Virus record (IMG/VR): IMGVR_UViG_3300028189_000044
Span: 1 to 30,141 of that record
From: a virus
Direction: 5' to 3' (one strand)
Length of the DNA stretch: 30,141 nucleotides
In this document: piece by piece, positions 21,979-28,915 of the stretch
Numbering within the stretch: the first letter of the stretch is position 1
How the letters are laid out: every line of letters starts with the position of its first letter
The notes under the pieces: generated by a model
The model's database searches: none
What the model was told of the DNA's origin: nothing
Seen by the model: the letters and a program-made list of their open reading frames with translations, nothing else
Position numbers and translations under genes: made by a program

Positions 21979-23177
21979 TGTTTGTCACCTTCAAGAACGA
22001 CGGTCTAATCGACATGCGTGCAATCAGTACCTTCGGTGCCAGTTCCAAAGAGGGCGACTCGCCCATTGGATTTTTCGGTACAGGTCTGAAGTACGCTATC
22101 GCTATTCTTCTGCGAGAGCACCATGATGTGGTGATGTATCGCGGTAACAAAAAATACGTCTTCGCCGTGAATTCAACAAAGATTCGCAACGACACTTTCA
22201 ACATTGTTACCTTGGATGGTAACGAGCTGGGCTTCACAACAGAACTCGGTAAGACCTGGGAGCTGTGGCAAGCTTATCGTGAACTGTGGTGCAATACCAT
22301 GGACGAGCAAGGTGAAGTTTTCGAAGGCAAATCCACAGGCTCTCCCGGTACAACCACAATCGTTGTCGAGGGCACGGAACTCGCAAAGATTCATCAGGAT
22401 CGCAACTCCATTACTCTGGAAGATACGCCTGACGTGGTCCTCCCTGGCTTGGAGATTCGGAGGGTGCCTTCACAGTATCTCTACTACCGAGGTATTCGTG
22501 TGCAAAAATTGGAGAGGCCCTCTTGTCTCACGTACAACGTCACTCAGGAAATCACTCTCACAGAGGACCGTACAGTCAAATACAACTGGCAAGCTGCAGG
22601 TATCTGTAAACTCGCCATCGTTAAGTGCCACGAAGTCGACATCATTAAGACGGTTCTTCAGGCTAGTGAAGATACCTTTGAACATGCTTGGGATTTTCTG
22701 GACTTAAACGGTCGTCCTGGTACAACATTCCGAACAGTGTCGGAGAGCTTTCAAGGGCATCACTCTACGAACAGGTCTGCCGAAAAGCTGTGCAGGGATC
22801 TCGCCAGGAAGGAAATGGAAGCGCACCAGAGTGAGGACATTTCTGATGACCTCTCAAGGAAGTTAGACGCAGCGTTAGCGCTGGTGCAAGCCGGTGGGGA
22901 GCATCTGTCAAGAAATAATATTGTCATTGTACCTCAGTTGGAGTTCACTCGACTCGCTATGGAGGAGGGCGACAAAATGTTTATCGCCGTTGGCCTCTTG
23001 GTCCTTCCTGTCGATGACATCGCGAAGACGCTCTACGCAGAGTGTATGACGTTTGATAAGAAAGTCATTGCTAAACGCATTCTCGACCTTGTCAGAAGCA
23101 AAATTCTGGCCAACAACGGAGACAGAAATGTCAACACCACCGACAACACTGGAGAGGCTGTACAACCAGTACACTAG
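21978..23177 (+). CDS. GHKL-ATPase-like phage protein (putative)
   Basis: A 399-residue protein. The first 60 residues resemble an ATP-binding Bergerat (GHKL) fold: FKNDGLIDMRAI, then SKEGDSPIGFFGTGLKYAIAILLR, in which G-F-F-G-T-G-L-K stands where GHKL proteins place the lid glycines (G-x-G-x-G). The usual N-box glutamate/asparagine helix is not clear, so the ATPase call is tentative. I recall proteins with the same IGFFGTGLKYA segment in other tailed phages. Residues 95-200 form a beta-rich middle, and the C-terminal third is helical. T4 rIIA, a defence-related phage protein, also has a GHKL domain, but similarity beyond the fold is not shown. It is translationally coupled to 21793. Confidence 0.55.
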   Translation: MFVTFKNDGLIDMRAISTFGASSKEGDSPIGFFGTGLKYAIAILLREHHDVVMYRGNKKYVFAVNSTKIRNDTFNIVTLDGNELGFTTELGKTWELWQAYRELWCNTMDEQGEVFEGKSTGSPGTTTIVVEGTELAKIHQDRNSITLEDTPDVVLPGLEIRRVPSQYLYYRGIRVQKLERPSCLTYNVTQEITLTEDRTVKYNWQAAGICKLAIVKCHEVDIIKTVLQASEDTFEHAWDFLDLNGRPGTTFRTVSESFQGHHSTNRSAEKLCRDLARKEMEAHQSEDISDDLSRKLDAALALVQAGGEHLSRNNIVIVPQLEFTRLAMEEGDKMFIAVGLLVLPVDDIAKTLYAECMTFDKKVIAKRILDLVRSKILANNGDRNVNTTDNTGEAVQPVH

Positions 23178-23355
23178 CAATCTCGTGAAATCAAATGTAC
23201 CAACTGAATTCTTGACGTTTGTAAACTTCCAGGAGAGGCTGTTTCGGCAGCTTCTCCGTAAGGAACATATCAGGACATCTCTCAGCATAAAGATTGGTCG
23301 CAGGACTGAACACCATGATGAGTTCATGTCACATCTAGACACCCTATTTGACTAA
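23128..23355 (+). CDS. Small basic hypothetical protein, 75 residues
   Basis: I choose the ATG at 23128 behind CGGAGACAG; the frame also opens at 23053. It overlaps the end of the ATPase-like gene by 50 bases. The product is helical and basic (FQERLFRQLLRKEHIRTSLSIKIGRR) with an acidic end. The family is not recognised. Confidence 0.55.
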   Translation: MSTPPTTLERLYNQYTSNLVKSNVPTEFLTFVNFQERLFRQLLRKEHIRTSLSIKIGRRTEHHDEFMSHLDTLFD

Positions 23356-23366
23356 CAGGAGACACT

Positions 23367-23828
23367 ATGAGAATACGACGAAGAATGTCTCCTGATGGGG
23401 ACAAGGCAAGCTACGTCCAAGCACTGCTCATTGGGCGAGAGCTTGGCAATCCACGAGGAGCGTCTATAATTGACACTTCTCTTATCTTTTGGCATTCAGG
23501 TGTTCCTTTAGGGGACGCTATAGAGTTTTTGGAGGAGTTCATGACTGTTCGGCAGATGGCGCCTACTGAGGCTAAGTCTTTTTACATCAAAAGAGTTGTC
23601 GGCAGACATGCTGCTGGTAGCACAATGGGAGGTATCATCTACAATGCCGCCTTTACATTCTTCTACGCTGGCATTCCTATGGAGGATGCAATTGTCTATA
23701 TGCAGACCCTTGCAGAGAAGCTCTTGGAGAACGCTAAGATCGGTTACGGTGCCAATTATGTACCGACCAAAGAAGTTCGAAATCGGCCTTCGGGCAGGGT
23801 TATTAAAGGGAGTCCTCACGCATGGTGA
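23367..23828 (+). CDS. Hypothetical protein with duplicated motif, 153 residues
   Basis: Starts behind AGGAGA. Two segments resemble each other: IDTSLIFWHSGVPLGDAIEFLEEFM (about residues 35-59) and IYNAAFTFFYAGIPMEDAIVYMQTLA (about 91-116), sharing F-x-x-x-G-x-P-x-x-D-A-I. This indicates an internal duplication of a roughly 55-residue helical unit. The N-terminus is basic (RIRRRM). It is not recognised as a known family. It overlaps the next gene by seven bases. Confidence 0.65.
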   Translation: MRIRRRMSPDGDKASYVQALLIGRELGNPRGASIIDTSLIFWHSGVPLGDAIEFLEEFMTVRQMAPTEAKSFYIKRVVGRHAAGSTMGGIIYNAAFTFFYAGIPMEDAIVYMQTLAEKLLENAKIGYGANYVPTKEVRNRPSGRVIKGSPHAW

Positions 23829-24394
23829 AGATCAACGTACCCAAATCACCGTCCCCGTCTCCTTCAGTAAAGGCGACAGCGGATATCTTTACGAAAACCC
23901 CTTCACCGACGACGATAGACATGTCGGAAGTGAGACCGAAGGGCCCATCTATATCATCTCCCACAGTGGGCATATCCCCGCCTTCCTTAAAAGCGCCGCC
24001 GTTATCGACGCCTTCCGTGATCACTTCAGGGGTTCAGGTAAAACCGAGTCCAACACCGAGTCCCTCAAATACACCGTCGGTGAAGGCCTTAACGACTCCC
24101 TCTCCCAGCCCGACTTTGAAGCAAGATATCTCAATGTCTTCGAAAGTGACTCCAAGCGAAGAGACTCTGAAGGAAGACAACGTGGTCGTCCCCGAGGTCG
24201 AAAAGGTCCGCGATACTAATCGTCATATCTTGGTGCCTGAAGGGAAACTCTGCGAAGGTTGCTCTTATTTAGAGACTGGAAGTCTACCTATTATCCCTGC
24301 ATCTTGTAAGGGATTTGACGTAGTACTTGCCCAAGGCTCGGAGGGAACGATGAAGTTCATGTTGTGTAATCTTACTACGTTCACTGCTGAATGA
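23822..24394 (+). CDS. P/S/T-rich protein with C-terminal cysteine module
   Basis: A 190-residue protein. Residues about 6-115 are low-complexity and dominated by P, S, T and K, with repeated SPSP, TPSP and PSVK units, so they are almost surely disordered. The C-terminal 55 residues form a compact module with LCEGCSYLETG, PASCKG and FMLCN, four cysteines that could bind zinc. The frame is confirmed by this module, which continues past the point where the competing frame stops (24219). The start overlaps the preceding gene, and the end overlaps 24391 by ATGA. Similar CxxC...C modules occur in short phage proteins; the function is unknown. Confidence 0.7.
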   Translation: MVKINVPKSPSPSPSVKATADIFTKTPSPTTIDMSEVRPKGPSISSPTVGISPPSLKAPPLSTPSVITSGVQVKPSPTPSPSNTPSVKALTTPSPSPTLKQDISMSSKVTPSEETLKEDNVVVPEVEKVRDTNRHILVPEGKLCEGCSYLETGSLPIIPASCKGFDVVLAQGSEGTMKFMLCNLTTFTAE

Positions 24395-24774
24395 TAACGC
24401 GCAGAGAGAAGCTACAAGCTGGTCCCGGATCACGGGAATTATCAGATGAATTTCTGTTGGCTATGGGGTGGAAGGCTGAAATAAGAGCGAAGACACATCA
24501 TCCGAGAGTAACGGATACGCTGTGGCACCCTAATGATGTTCTGCATGGCTTCTGGGAAGGCGCACAACCAAACCCCACCCTCGACACAGACGACGCGCTG
24601 GCTCTGGTGCCGGATGGGTGGCGAATTGAGTATATACAGCAAAACCAAGACGGCTCATTTGAATTACTGCTAACTGATGACTTACCATCGAGAACCCACA
24701 ACCCACAGAAAGTTGTGAAAGCACTAACCCTACCCCTCGCAATCTGCGTGGCTGCATTGGAGATCAATAAATGA
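24391..24774 (+). CDS. Putative phage ABA-sandwich-domain protein
   Basis: A 127-residue protein starting in an ATGA overlap. The pattern FLLAMGW, then PNPTLDTDDALALVPDGWRIEYI, and near the C-terminus KALTLPLAICVAALEI matches the layout of the phage ABA sandwich domain: a D-A-x-x-LVP-x-GW core and an A-L-A-L-C-x-AAL helix at the end. That domain is common in small phage proteins of unknown function. I rate the family assignment moderate because it comes from memory of the motif order. It also overlaps the next gene by ATGA. Confidence 0.65.
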   Translation: MITRREKLQAGPGSRELSDEFLLAMGWKAEIRAKTHHPRVTDTLWHPNDVLHGFWEGAQPNPTLDTDDALALVPDGWRIEYIQQNQDGSFELLLTDDLPSRTHNPQKVVKALTLPLAICVAALEINK

Positions 24775-25310
24775 AGTACGCAATGTGGTGGCAACACCCT
24801 AAAGGTGAAACATGGACCTTCCATCATAGGGAAATGTCAGAGGAAGATTTTCAAGCAATCATGCAGCCTTACACCATGCGGGAACGTGATGCCGCAACTG
24901 TGTCATGGATAACAAAATTAATGGTCAATCCATCCATAGGATTGTGCTTGATGCGTGTTGTTAGTGAACGCCCAACGGATGAACAGCTTGCGGAGGTTGA
25001 GGCAAAGGAACGAGCCGAACTATTCAATAAATATCTAAAACCTGAGTTTCGCGAGCGGCTAATGAGAGATGTGGGTACGGTCACGGGTTGTTGGCCTGAC
25101 AGCGCCCACGGTAAAACACACGATAGAGGTACTGTTACTGACTTTGAGTTTAAGAGCGGCAACTTTAATATGAGAGAAGTTGACCGCATGTGCGACGAGC
25201 ATCACAGATACAAGACGGCACTGGAAACAATTTTCCATGAGTGCAAGGGCACTGATGACTGCAAGGATGTGGCGGAAGCTGCACTCGGTTTGTCGCAGGA
25301 TTTCGCATGA
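24771..25310 (+). CDS. Hypothetical protein, 179 residues
   Basis: Coupled to the preceding gene by ATGA. It has an aromatic N-terminus (KYAMWWQHPKGETWTFHHREMSEEDF), an acidic middle helix (TDEQLAEVEAKERAELFNKYL) and two C-terminal cysteines. No family is recognised. It is the last gene before the long non-coding repeat region. Confidence 0.65.
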   Translation: MKYAMWWQHPKGETWTFHHREMSEEDFQAIMQPYTMRERDAATVSWITKLMVNPSIGLCLMRVVSERPTDEQLAEVEAKERAELFNKYLKPEFRERLMRDVGTVTGCWPDSAHGKTHDRGTVTDFEFKSGNFNMREVDRMCDEHHRYKTALETIFHECKGTDDCKDVAEAALGLSQDFA

Positions 25311-25939
25311 CTTAACCCCCTCGTGGAAACACAGGTTTGAGGTGGTACCTGTTACTATCTCTATAAGTGCCTAACAATCCATTTCCGAAAGGGATTGGAC
25401 GGTGTGGAACGGAAAGGCAGCAACGGGATTGGAATGGAGAGCAGTGTGATGTTACGGATCGGTTCGTATTGTATTGGCAGTAACGGTATTGGCAAGGGAG
25501 GGTAACGTAATGAAAGGGCTAGGCGAGTTATGGTGGGTAGTGGCAGTAATGGTATTGGATTGTATTGCAATGTTAGGGCTTGTTTAGGCCTGGTGCGGCA
25601 GTAACGGAAGTGGTAAAGGAGAGTTTGGTAATGTTTCGGCGTGGCGAGTCGCGCAAATGGAATGGCAGTAATGGAATTGGACGGGAGGGTAGTGTAGCGT
25701 ATAGTAGGGTTAGGGCTAGGTTTGTATCGGTTAGGCAGTAATGGCAAGGGAATGGATTGTATCGTCGAGGTGCGTCCTGGTTTGTAGCGTTGAGGCAGTA
25801 ATGGAAATGGAAGGTATTGTAGTGCAACGTCTGGGTTCGGTGCGTACTGGTGCGTATCGGCAGGCTTGGTTTAAGAACTGTTATCGTGAGCAGGCAGTAT
25901 AAAGACAACGCTCGCATAAAAACTGAAGGAACTAAGAAA
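25311..25939 (+). repeat. G-skewed iteron-like repeat region, candidate replication origin
   Basis: A 630-base gap without a credible gene. The core GGCAGTAAYGG (one copy GGCAGCAACGG) starts at 25416, 25476, 25542, 25597, 25664, 25734 and 25794; partial copies follow at 25859 and 25893. Intervals between full copies are 55-70 bases. Each full copy is followed by related purine text (G-x-A-x-T-GG...). The + strand is strongly biased: 25501-25560 has 24 G and 4 C. A GAAA-capped hairpin with seven pairs and one mismatch (CCATTTCC/GGGATTGG) lies at about 25379-25398. Regular short repeats in a gene-free, skewed tract fit an initiator-binding or R-loop origin. This is inferred, not proven. Confidence 0.75.
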
Positions 25940-26617
25940 ATGGCTAAGGCAAAAATAATTGAAATTCCACCGATGAAACTTGTCACTATGGAAGTGACAG
26001 TGATTGGGGATTCTCCTCTGATCGTTCACAAATGGTCTGCAAAGGCCAAAAAGGAAATGATGGACAAGCAGCTGCAGATTGCAGCGCAGCCAAAGGGACC
26101 CCGTGATCCTATTCGGGAGTGCCAGGAGGCTCGGTACCTTGATGCGGAAGGTTTCGATATGCTACCTTGCGTTGGTTTCAAGAATGCTGCTGTCACTGCA
26201 TGTACCTCTTTGGACATGACAAAGGTAGCGGCACGACAAGCAATCAAGGTTATTGGTGAACACACGAGAATCCTCGGTGATGCGCCTGTGATGCGCGAGG
26301 ACATGGTGAAAATTGGGATGGGAACATCCTTCCTTCGTTACCGTCCTGGGTACAACACCTGGTACTGTAAGCTCATGGTCTCGTATAACTCTGCACTGAT
26401 GTCTGATGCACAGGTCATAAACCTGTTCAACACAGCCGGTTTTGCAGTGGGTGTGTTCGAGTGGCGCACTGAAAAAGGTGGCATCTACGGCGGTTTCCGT
26501 GTTGGTACCGGTAGTGAAGTCAAGGCTCTCGACAAGAAGTACGCCAAGGCTAATGCTGCACCGGCACAGCTGCAGATTCCCCATGATCTCAGTTTCGACG
26601 TCGCTGAAGCTGCATAA
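25940..26617 (+). CDS. Conserved phage protein of unknown function
   Basis: A 225-residue protein; the ATG at 25940 follows GAAGGA and is preferred to the frame's earlier codons, which lie in the repeat tract. The motifs GDSPLIVHKWSAKAKKEMMDKQ, LPCVGFKNAAVTAC, MREDMVKIGMGTSFLRYRPGY and NLFNTAGFAVGVFEWRTEKGG match a protein I recognise as widespread in tailed phages and prophages, usually annotated as hypothetical. The shape suggests a nucleic-acid-handling role because relatives tend to lie in replication or recombination modules, but I know of no established activity. Here it lies directly after the candidate origin, which makes an origin or ssDNA role worth testing. Confidence 0.75.
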   Translation: MAKAKIIEIPPMKLVTMEVTVIGDSPLIVHKWSAKAKKEMMDKQLQIAAQPKGPRDPIRECQEARYLDAEGFDMLPCVGFKNAAVTACTSLDMTKVAARQAIKVIGEHTRILGDAPVMREDMVKIGMGTSFLRYRPGYNTWYCKLMVSYNSALMSDAQVINLFNTAGFAVGVFEWRTEKGGIYGGFRVGTGSEVKALDKKYAKANAAPAQLQIPHDLSFDVAEAA

Positions 26618-27090
26618 TGACAACTGTCTACGAACTCAAGCAGGGTGCTCGTCTCAAAGCTGGGATGACACCCGAGATCGTAGGTGCTGAATTGGAGAGG
26701 CTGCGCAAGGAAAATGGAGGTACAATTACACCAGATTATGTGTTATTGAATTCCAAAGACCCTGCCAGTCCTCTCCATGAGCACTTCGAATGGAACAACA
26801 AGAAAGCTGCTGATAAGTGGCGACGTTCTGAGGCTGGATACCTCATTCGATCTATCGTAGTAAGGTTCATAGAGACGCCTAAGCAAGAGCCAGTACGCGC
26901 TTTTGTAAATGTGGGCGCACCCAATGATCCTAAATTCAATACAATTGTCAACGCGATGTCTGAGAAGGAGTCTCGGGAAAGGGTACTGACAAGAGCAAAG
27001 AATGAATTGCGCTCTTGGAAGAATCGATACAAGACTCTGACTGAATTCGCTGCTCTGATTGACATCATCGATGAAACCACAGGAGATTAA
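26617..27090 (+). CDS. Conserved phage protein with HEHFEW motif
   Basis: A 157-residue protein starting in a one-base TAATG overlap with the preceding gene. The central motif DPASPLHEHFEWNNKKAADKWRRSEAGYLIRSI resembles the 'HPLH..FEWDD..AA..YR...AR.LIRS' core of a small phage protein found across unrelated phages, of unknown function. The C-terminal third is a basic helix (RERVLTRAKNELRSWKNRYKTLTEFAAL), suitable for nucleic acid or coiled-coil contacts. The tight coupling suggests that this protein and the previous one work together. Confidence 0.75.
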   Translation: MTTVYELKQGARLKAGMTPEIVGAELERLRKENGGTITPDYVLLNSKDPASPLHEHFEWNNKKAADKWRRSEAGYLIRSIVVRFIETPKQEPVRAFVNVGAPNDPKFNTIVNAMSEKESRERVLTRAKNELRSWKNRYKTLTEFAALIDIIDETTGD

Positions 27091-27091
27091 T

Positions 27092-27430
27092 ATGTTGACA
27101 TTACCGACAAATGTTGTCAGCAGACCATTAGGCAGCGCTGAACACCTACCTGCCTACGACACTGTCCCTGATGTTTACAAGGGTTTTAACAGTGAAGAGC
27201 CTTTCTCTGGAGGTATTTCTCGTTGGTTCCATCGCCACGATGTGGAAGTCAAAGACGGTGAAGTCCGCATGGGTACGAACTGGTTCACACCTAAAGAAGG
27301 TCTGCAACTGTCTGACATAATCACAGTGCTCAGTAACACTATGCGGTCTTGGGACTGCAAGCACGAACACAAGACCGCAGGATGCGGGTTTATGGCCTCT
27401 GAGTGGCTAGACCTTAAGCCTGACTCTTAA
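27092..27430 (+). CDS. Hypothetical protein, 112 residues
   Basis: Start set at 27092 behind AGGAGA; the frame's earlier ATG (27059) lies in the preceding gene. The C-terminal half has two cysteines and four histidines within WDCKHEHKTAGCGFM, which might bind a metal. The N-terminal half has Y and F residues at regular spacing. No family is recognised. Confidence 0.65.
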   Translation: MLTLPTNVVSRPLGSAEHLPAYDTVPDVYKGFNSEEPFSGGISRWFHRHDVEVKDGEVRMGTNWFTPKEGLQLSDIITVLSNTMRSWDCKHEHKTAGCGFMASEWLDLKPDS

Positions 27431-27443
27431 ATTGGAGGAGTAA

Positions 27444-27863
27444 ATGATAAATTACTGCACAGGTCTCATGTTCAATGAGCGTATTGATCGTGTCGTCCTG
27501 ATCGAGAAAAATCGTGGTCCCTCTCATAACATCGGACGATGGAACGGCGTTGGCGGCAAAGTAAAACCTGGCGAATGGGCTAATGAAGCAATGCAGCGTG
27601 AGTTCAGAGAGGAGGCTGGCCTGGACTCTCCTAATTGGGAGCACTTTGCCACTTCCTACAATGATCACCATTCGTTATCCTGGTTTCGGTTGTTTGTACC
27701 GAATCCTGAAATCTATATGGTGAAGACAAAAGAGTCGGAACATGTAGCAGTGTGTCCTTTTGATACACTTGACCAGAGACCACTGGCTGTCAATCTCGAA
27801 GTCATGATGACGCTAGCTCTCACACCCACAATCGCCTTTTCGAAAATAAAGGTCGATGTATAA
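27444..27863 (+). CDS. Nudix hydrolase
   Basis: A 139-residue enzyme with a complete Nudix box: G38, five residues, E44, seven residues, R52-E53-F54-x-E56-E57-x-G59-L60. The preceding WNGVGGKVKPGE is the MutT/8-oxo-type entry. Nudix enzymes split nucleoside diphosphates linked to other groups; targets include damaged dNTPs, ADP-ribose, NAD and mRNA 5' ends. The substrate cannot be read from the sequence, although NTP-type MutT-like is favoured by the short length. It starts behind GGAGGAG. In a phage it may clean the dNTP pool or act on ADP-ribose-type host defence signals. Confidence 0.92.
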   Translation: MINYCTGLMFNERIDRVVLIEKNRGPSHNIGRWNGVGGKVKPGEWANEAMQREFREEAGLDSPNWEHFATSYNDHHSLSWFRLFVPNPEIYMVKTKESEHVAVCPFDTLDQRPLAVNLEVMMTLALTPTIAFSKIKVDV

Positions 27864-27876
27864 CAAGGAGTTCGTT

Positions 27877-28158
27877 ATGATTGAACCAACATACCCTTTC
27901 GGACACGACAACGGAGACCAAGTGAAGAGCTTTTCCACAGGTTTCAAAGGAATGATCACTGCTCGAGCAGATCATATACATGGTTGTAACCGATATTACG
28001 TGCAGCCGCCCGTCGAGAAAGACAACAAGCTGGTTGAAGGGTGCTGGTTCGATGAACCTGATCTGAAGACCATCAAGAAGGTCGCCAAGAAAGACCTTGA
28101 GAAACCACCCATCGGGACTAGAAAACCTCGTGGTGGTCCTCACTCGTCTACCAAGTAG
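27877..28158 (+). CDS. Small hypothetical protein, 93 residues
   Basis: I choose the ATG at 27877 behind AAGGAG; an upstream ATG (27856) overlaps the Nudix gene and lacks a ribosome site. The N-terminal half has aromatic and charged residues (FGHDNGDQVKSFSTGFKGMITARADHIHGCNRYYVQP), a pattern that looks like a small beta-barrel: 'TGF.G.I..R.....GC.RY.VQP' resembles conserved small phage proteins. The C-terminal third is basic (KKVAKKDLEKPPIGTRKPRGG). No defined family is recognised. Confidence 0.65.
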   Translation: MIEPTYPFGHDNGDQVKSFSTGFKGMITARADHIHGCNRYYVQPPVEKDNKLVEGCWFDEPDLKTIKKVAKKDLEKPPIGTRKPRGGPHSSTK

Positions 28159-28177
28159 AAGTTCGAAATAACATTTT

Positions 28178-28282
28178 GGGGAGCATGGAGTAGATGCTGA
28201 GGCGGGGATGGAACGACCCTTACGTAACACTTGCCGTGTTGCTTACTCGAAGTGCTGGTGCAATTCCAGCCGCTTTCCACCA
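28178..28282 (+). ncRNA. tRNA-like element with encoded CCA
   Basis: A 105-base segment in a gene-free gap. Its ends form a seven-pair acceptor-like helix (GGGGAGC 28178-28184 with GCTTTCC 28272-28278, two G-U) followed by A and CCA (28279-28282). The 3' part has a T-arm: GCTGG (28254) and CCAGC (28266) around a seven-base loop TGCAATT. A seven-pair arm GTAACAC/GTGTTGC (28224 and 28236) and a GGG/CCC arm with GG in its loop (28205-28219) stand where anticodon and D arms would be. Departures from a tRNA: an extra C before the acceptor strand, about 20 extra bases after the acceptor, and no clear anticodon (UGC if the loop is read as seven bases). Confidence 0.45.
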
Positions 28283-28310
28283 ACATTAACTCAAAATAGG
28301 AGGACATTCG

Positions 28311-28565
28311 ATGTCCCAAGTAAAAACTGCTGCAAAATCCATCATCATTGCTTCCAAAAAAGAGACCGTCAGCACTGGCTACCCTATCGCAGAGGCAGAC
28401 GACACCATCGAGAAGCCTTCAAAGAGCAAGTACGCTGCCAAGAAGGACAAGCCTGTGAAAAAGAAATGGGACAACGACTTCGGTCTCCCCTGGGCCAACA
28501 TGACAAAGGAACAGCAGAATGCTCGTCGCAAAGAAATGCGTCGTCACTCTCTGGCTTCAAGGTGA
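28311..28565 (+). CDS. Small basic protein, 84 residues
   Basis: Starts eight bases after AGGAGG. It is strongly basic and lysine-rich, with K clusters in the middle (KSKYAAKKDKPVKKKW) and R/K at the end (RRKEMRRHS), and contains the segment LPWANMTKEQQNARRKEM. Basic, poorly hydrophobic content suggests nucleic acid binding or a disordered accessory protein. No family is recognised. It overlaps the next small gene by one base. Confidence 0.65.
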   Translation: MSQVKTAAKSIIIASKKETVSTGYPIAEADDTIEKPSKSKYAAKKDKPVKKKWDNDFGLPWANMTKEQQNARRKEMRRHSLASR

Positions 28566-28720
28566 TGGATACCAAGTATCACTACCTCATCGTCTTTCTC
28601 TTGCTCACAATTATCTTGCCGGTCCTCGTTATGGTCACCCATCAAGAGGGTTATGACAAAGGCTACTCGGCTTGTGAAACGGAGGGAGATCGTCACAGAC
28701 CTCTAACGCTAAATGAGTGA
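28565..28720 (+). CDS. 51-residue single-span membrane protein
   Basis: The ATG at 28565 overlaps the preceding TGA. The product begins with a short polar N-terminus, then a hydrophobic segment of about 20 residues (LIVFLLLTIILPVLVMV), then a polar tail of about 25 residues with one cysteine. Size and topology are compatible with an inner-membrane anchor or a small spanin-like component, but no partner is visible. It overlaps the next gene by eight bases. Confidence 0.6.
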   Translation: MDTKYHYLIVFLLLTIILPVLVMVTHQEGYDKGYSACETEGDRHRPLTLNE

Positions 28721-28904
28721 CAGCTACGTACTATGTGGTTGGTTCGACAACGCTACTGCGTTGCCTGATCAGTATTTCACCGACTTGGACGAGGCAAAAA
28801 CAGCCTTTGACAAGACCACATCGACGTCTCCACCACCTGTAGAGACGACTCTCTGGAAACGTCGTGGACGTACCTACGACTTGGTGCAGGACAAATATCA
28901 GTAA
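28713..28904 (+). CDS. Small hypothetical protein, 63 residues
   Basis: Overlaps the preceding gene by eight bases and is probably translationally coupled. The order YVLCGWFDNATALPDQYFTDLDEAKTAFDK ... VETTLWKRRGRTYDLVQDK looks like a small alpha/beta domain with two terminal strands and a central helix. It is not recognised. Confidence 0.6.
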   Translation: MSDSYVLCGWFDNATALPDQYFTDLDEAKTAFDKTTSTSPPPVETTLWKRRGRTYDLVQDKYQ

Positions 28905-28915
28905 GGAGGACTACT

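Noticed and set aside
25416-25903. CRISPR array
   Set aside because: The repeated core is only about 11 bases, imperfect, irregularly spaced (55-70), and the intervening text is itself related and G-skewed instead of unique.
25361-25986. Two long open frames on the minus strand across the repeat tract (25361-25747, 25573-25986)
   Set aside because: Their translations are repetitive (strings of LLPF, PIPLLP and RYNP type) that only mirror the G-rich repeats, they overlap one another, lack ribosome sites, and would be the only minus-strand genes in the window.
28178-28310. Complete cobalamin riboswitch
   Set aside because: The T-arm-like loop resembles the L4 element, but the GGGAA and GCUG parts of the core and the 3' B12-box (AGACCUGCC type) are absent; the downstream gene is a small basic protein with no B12 link.
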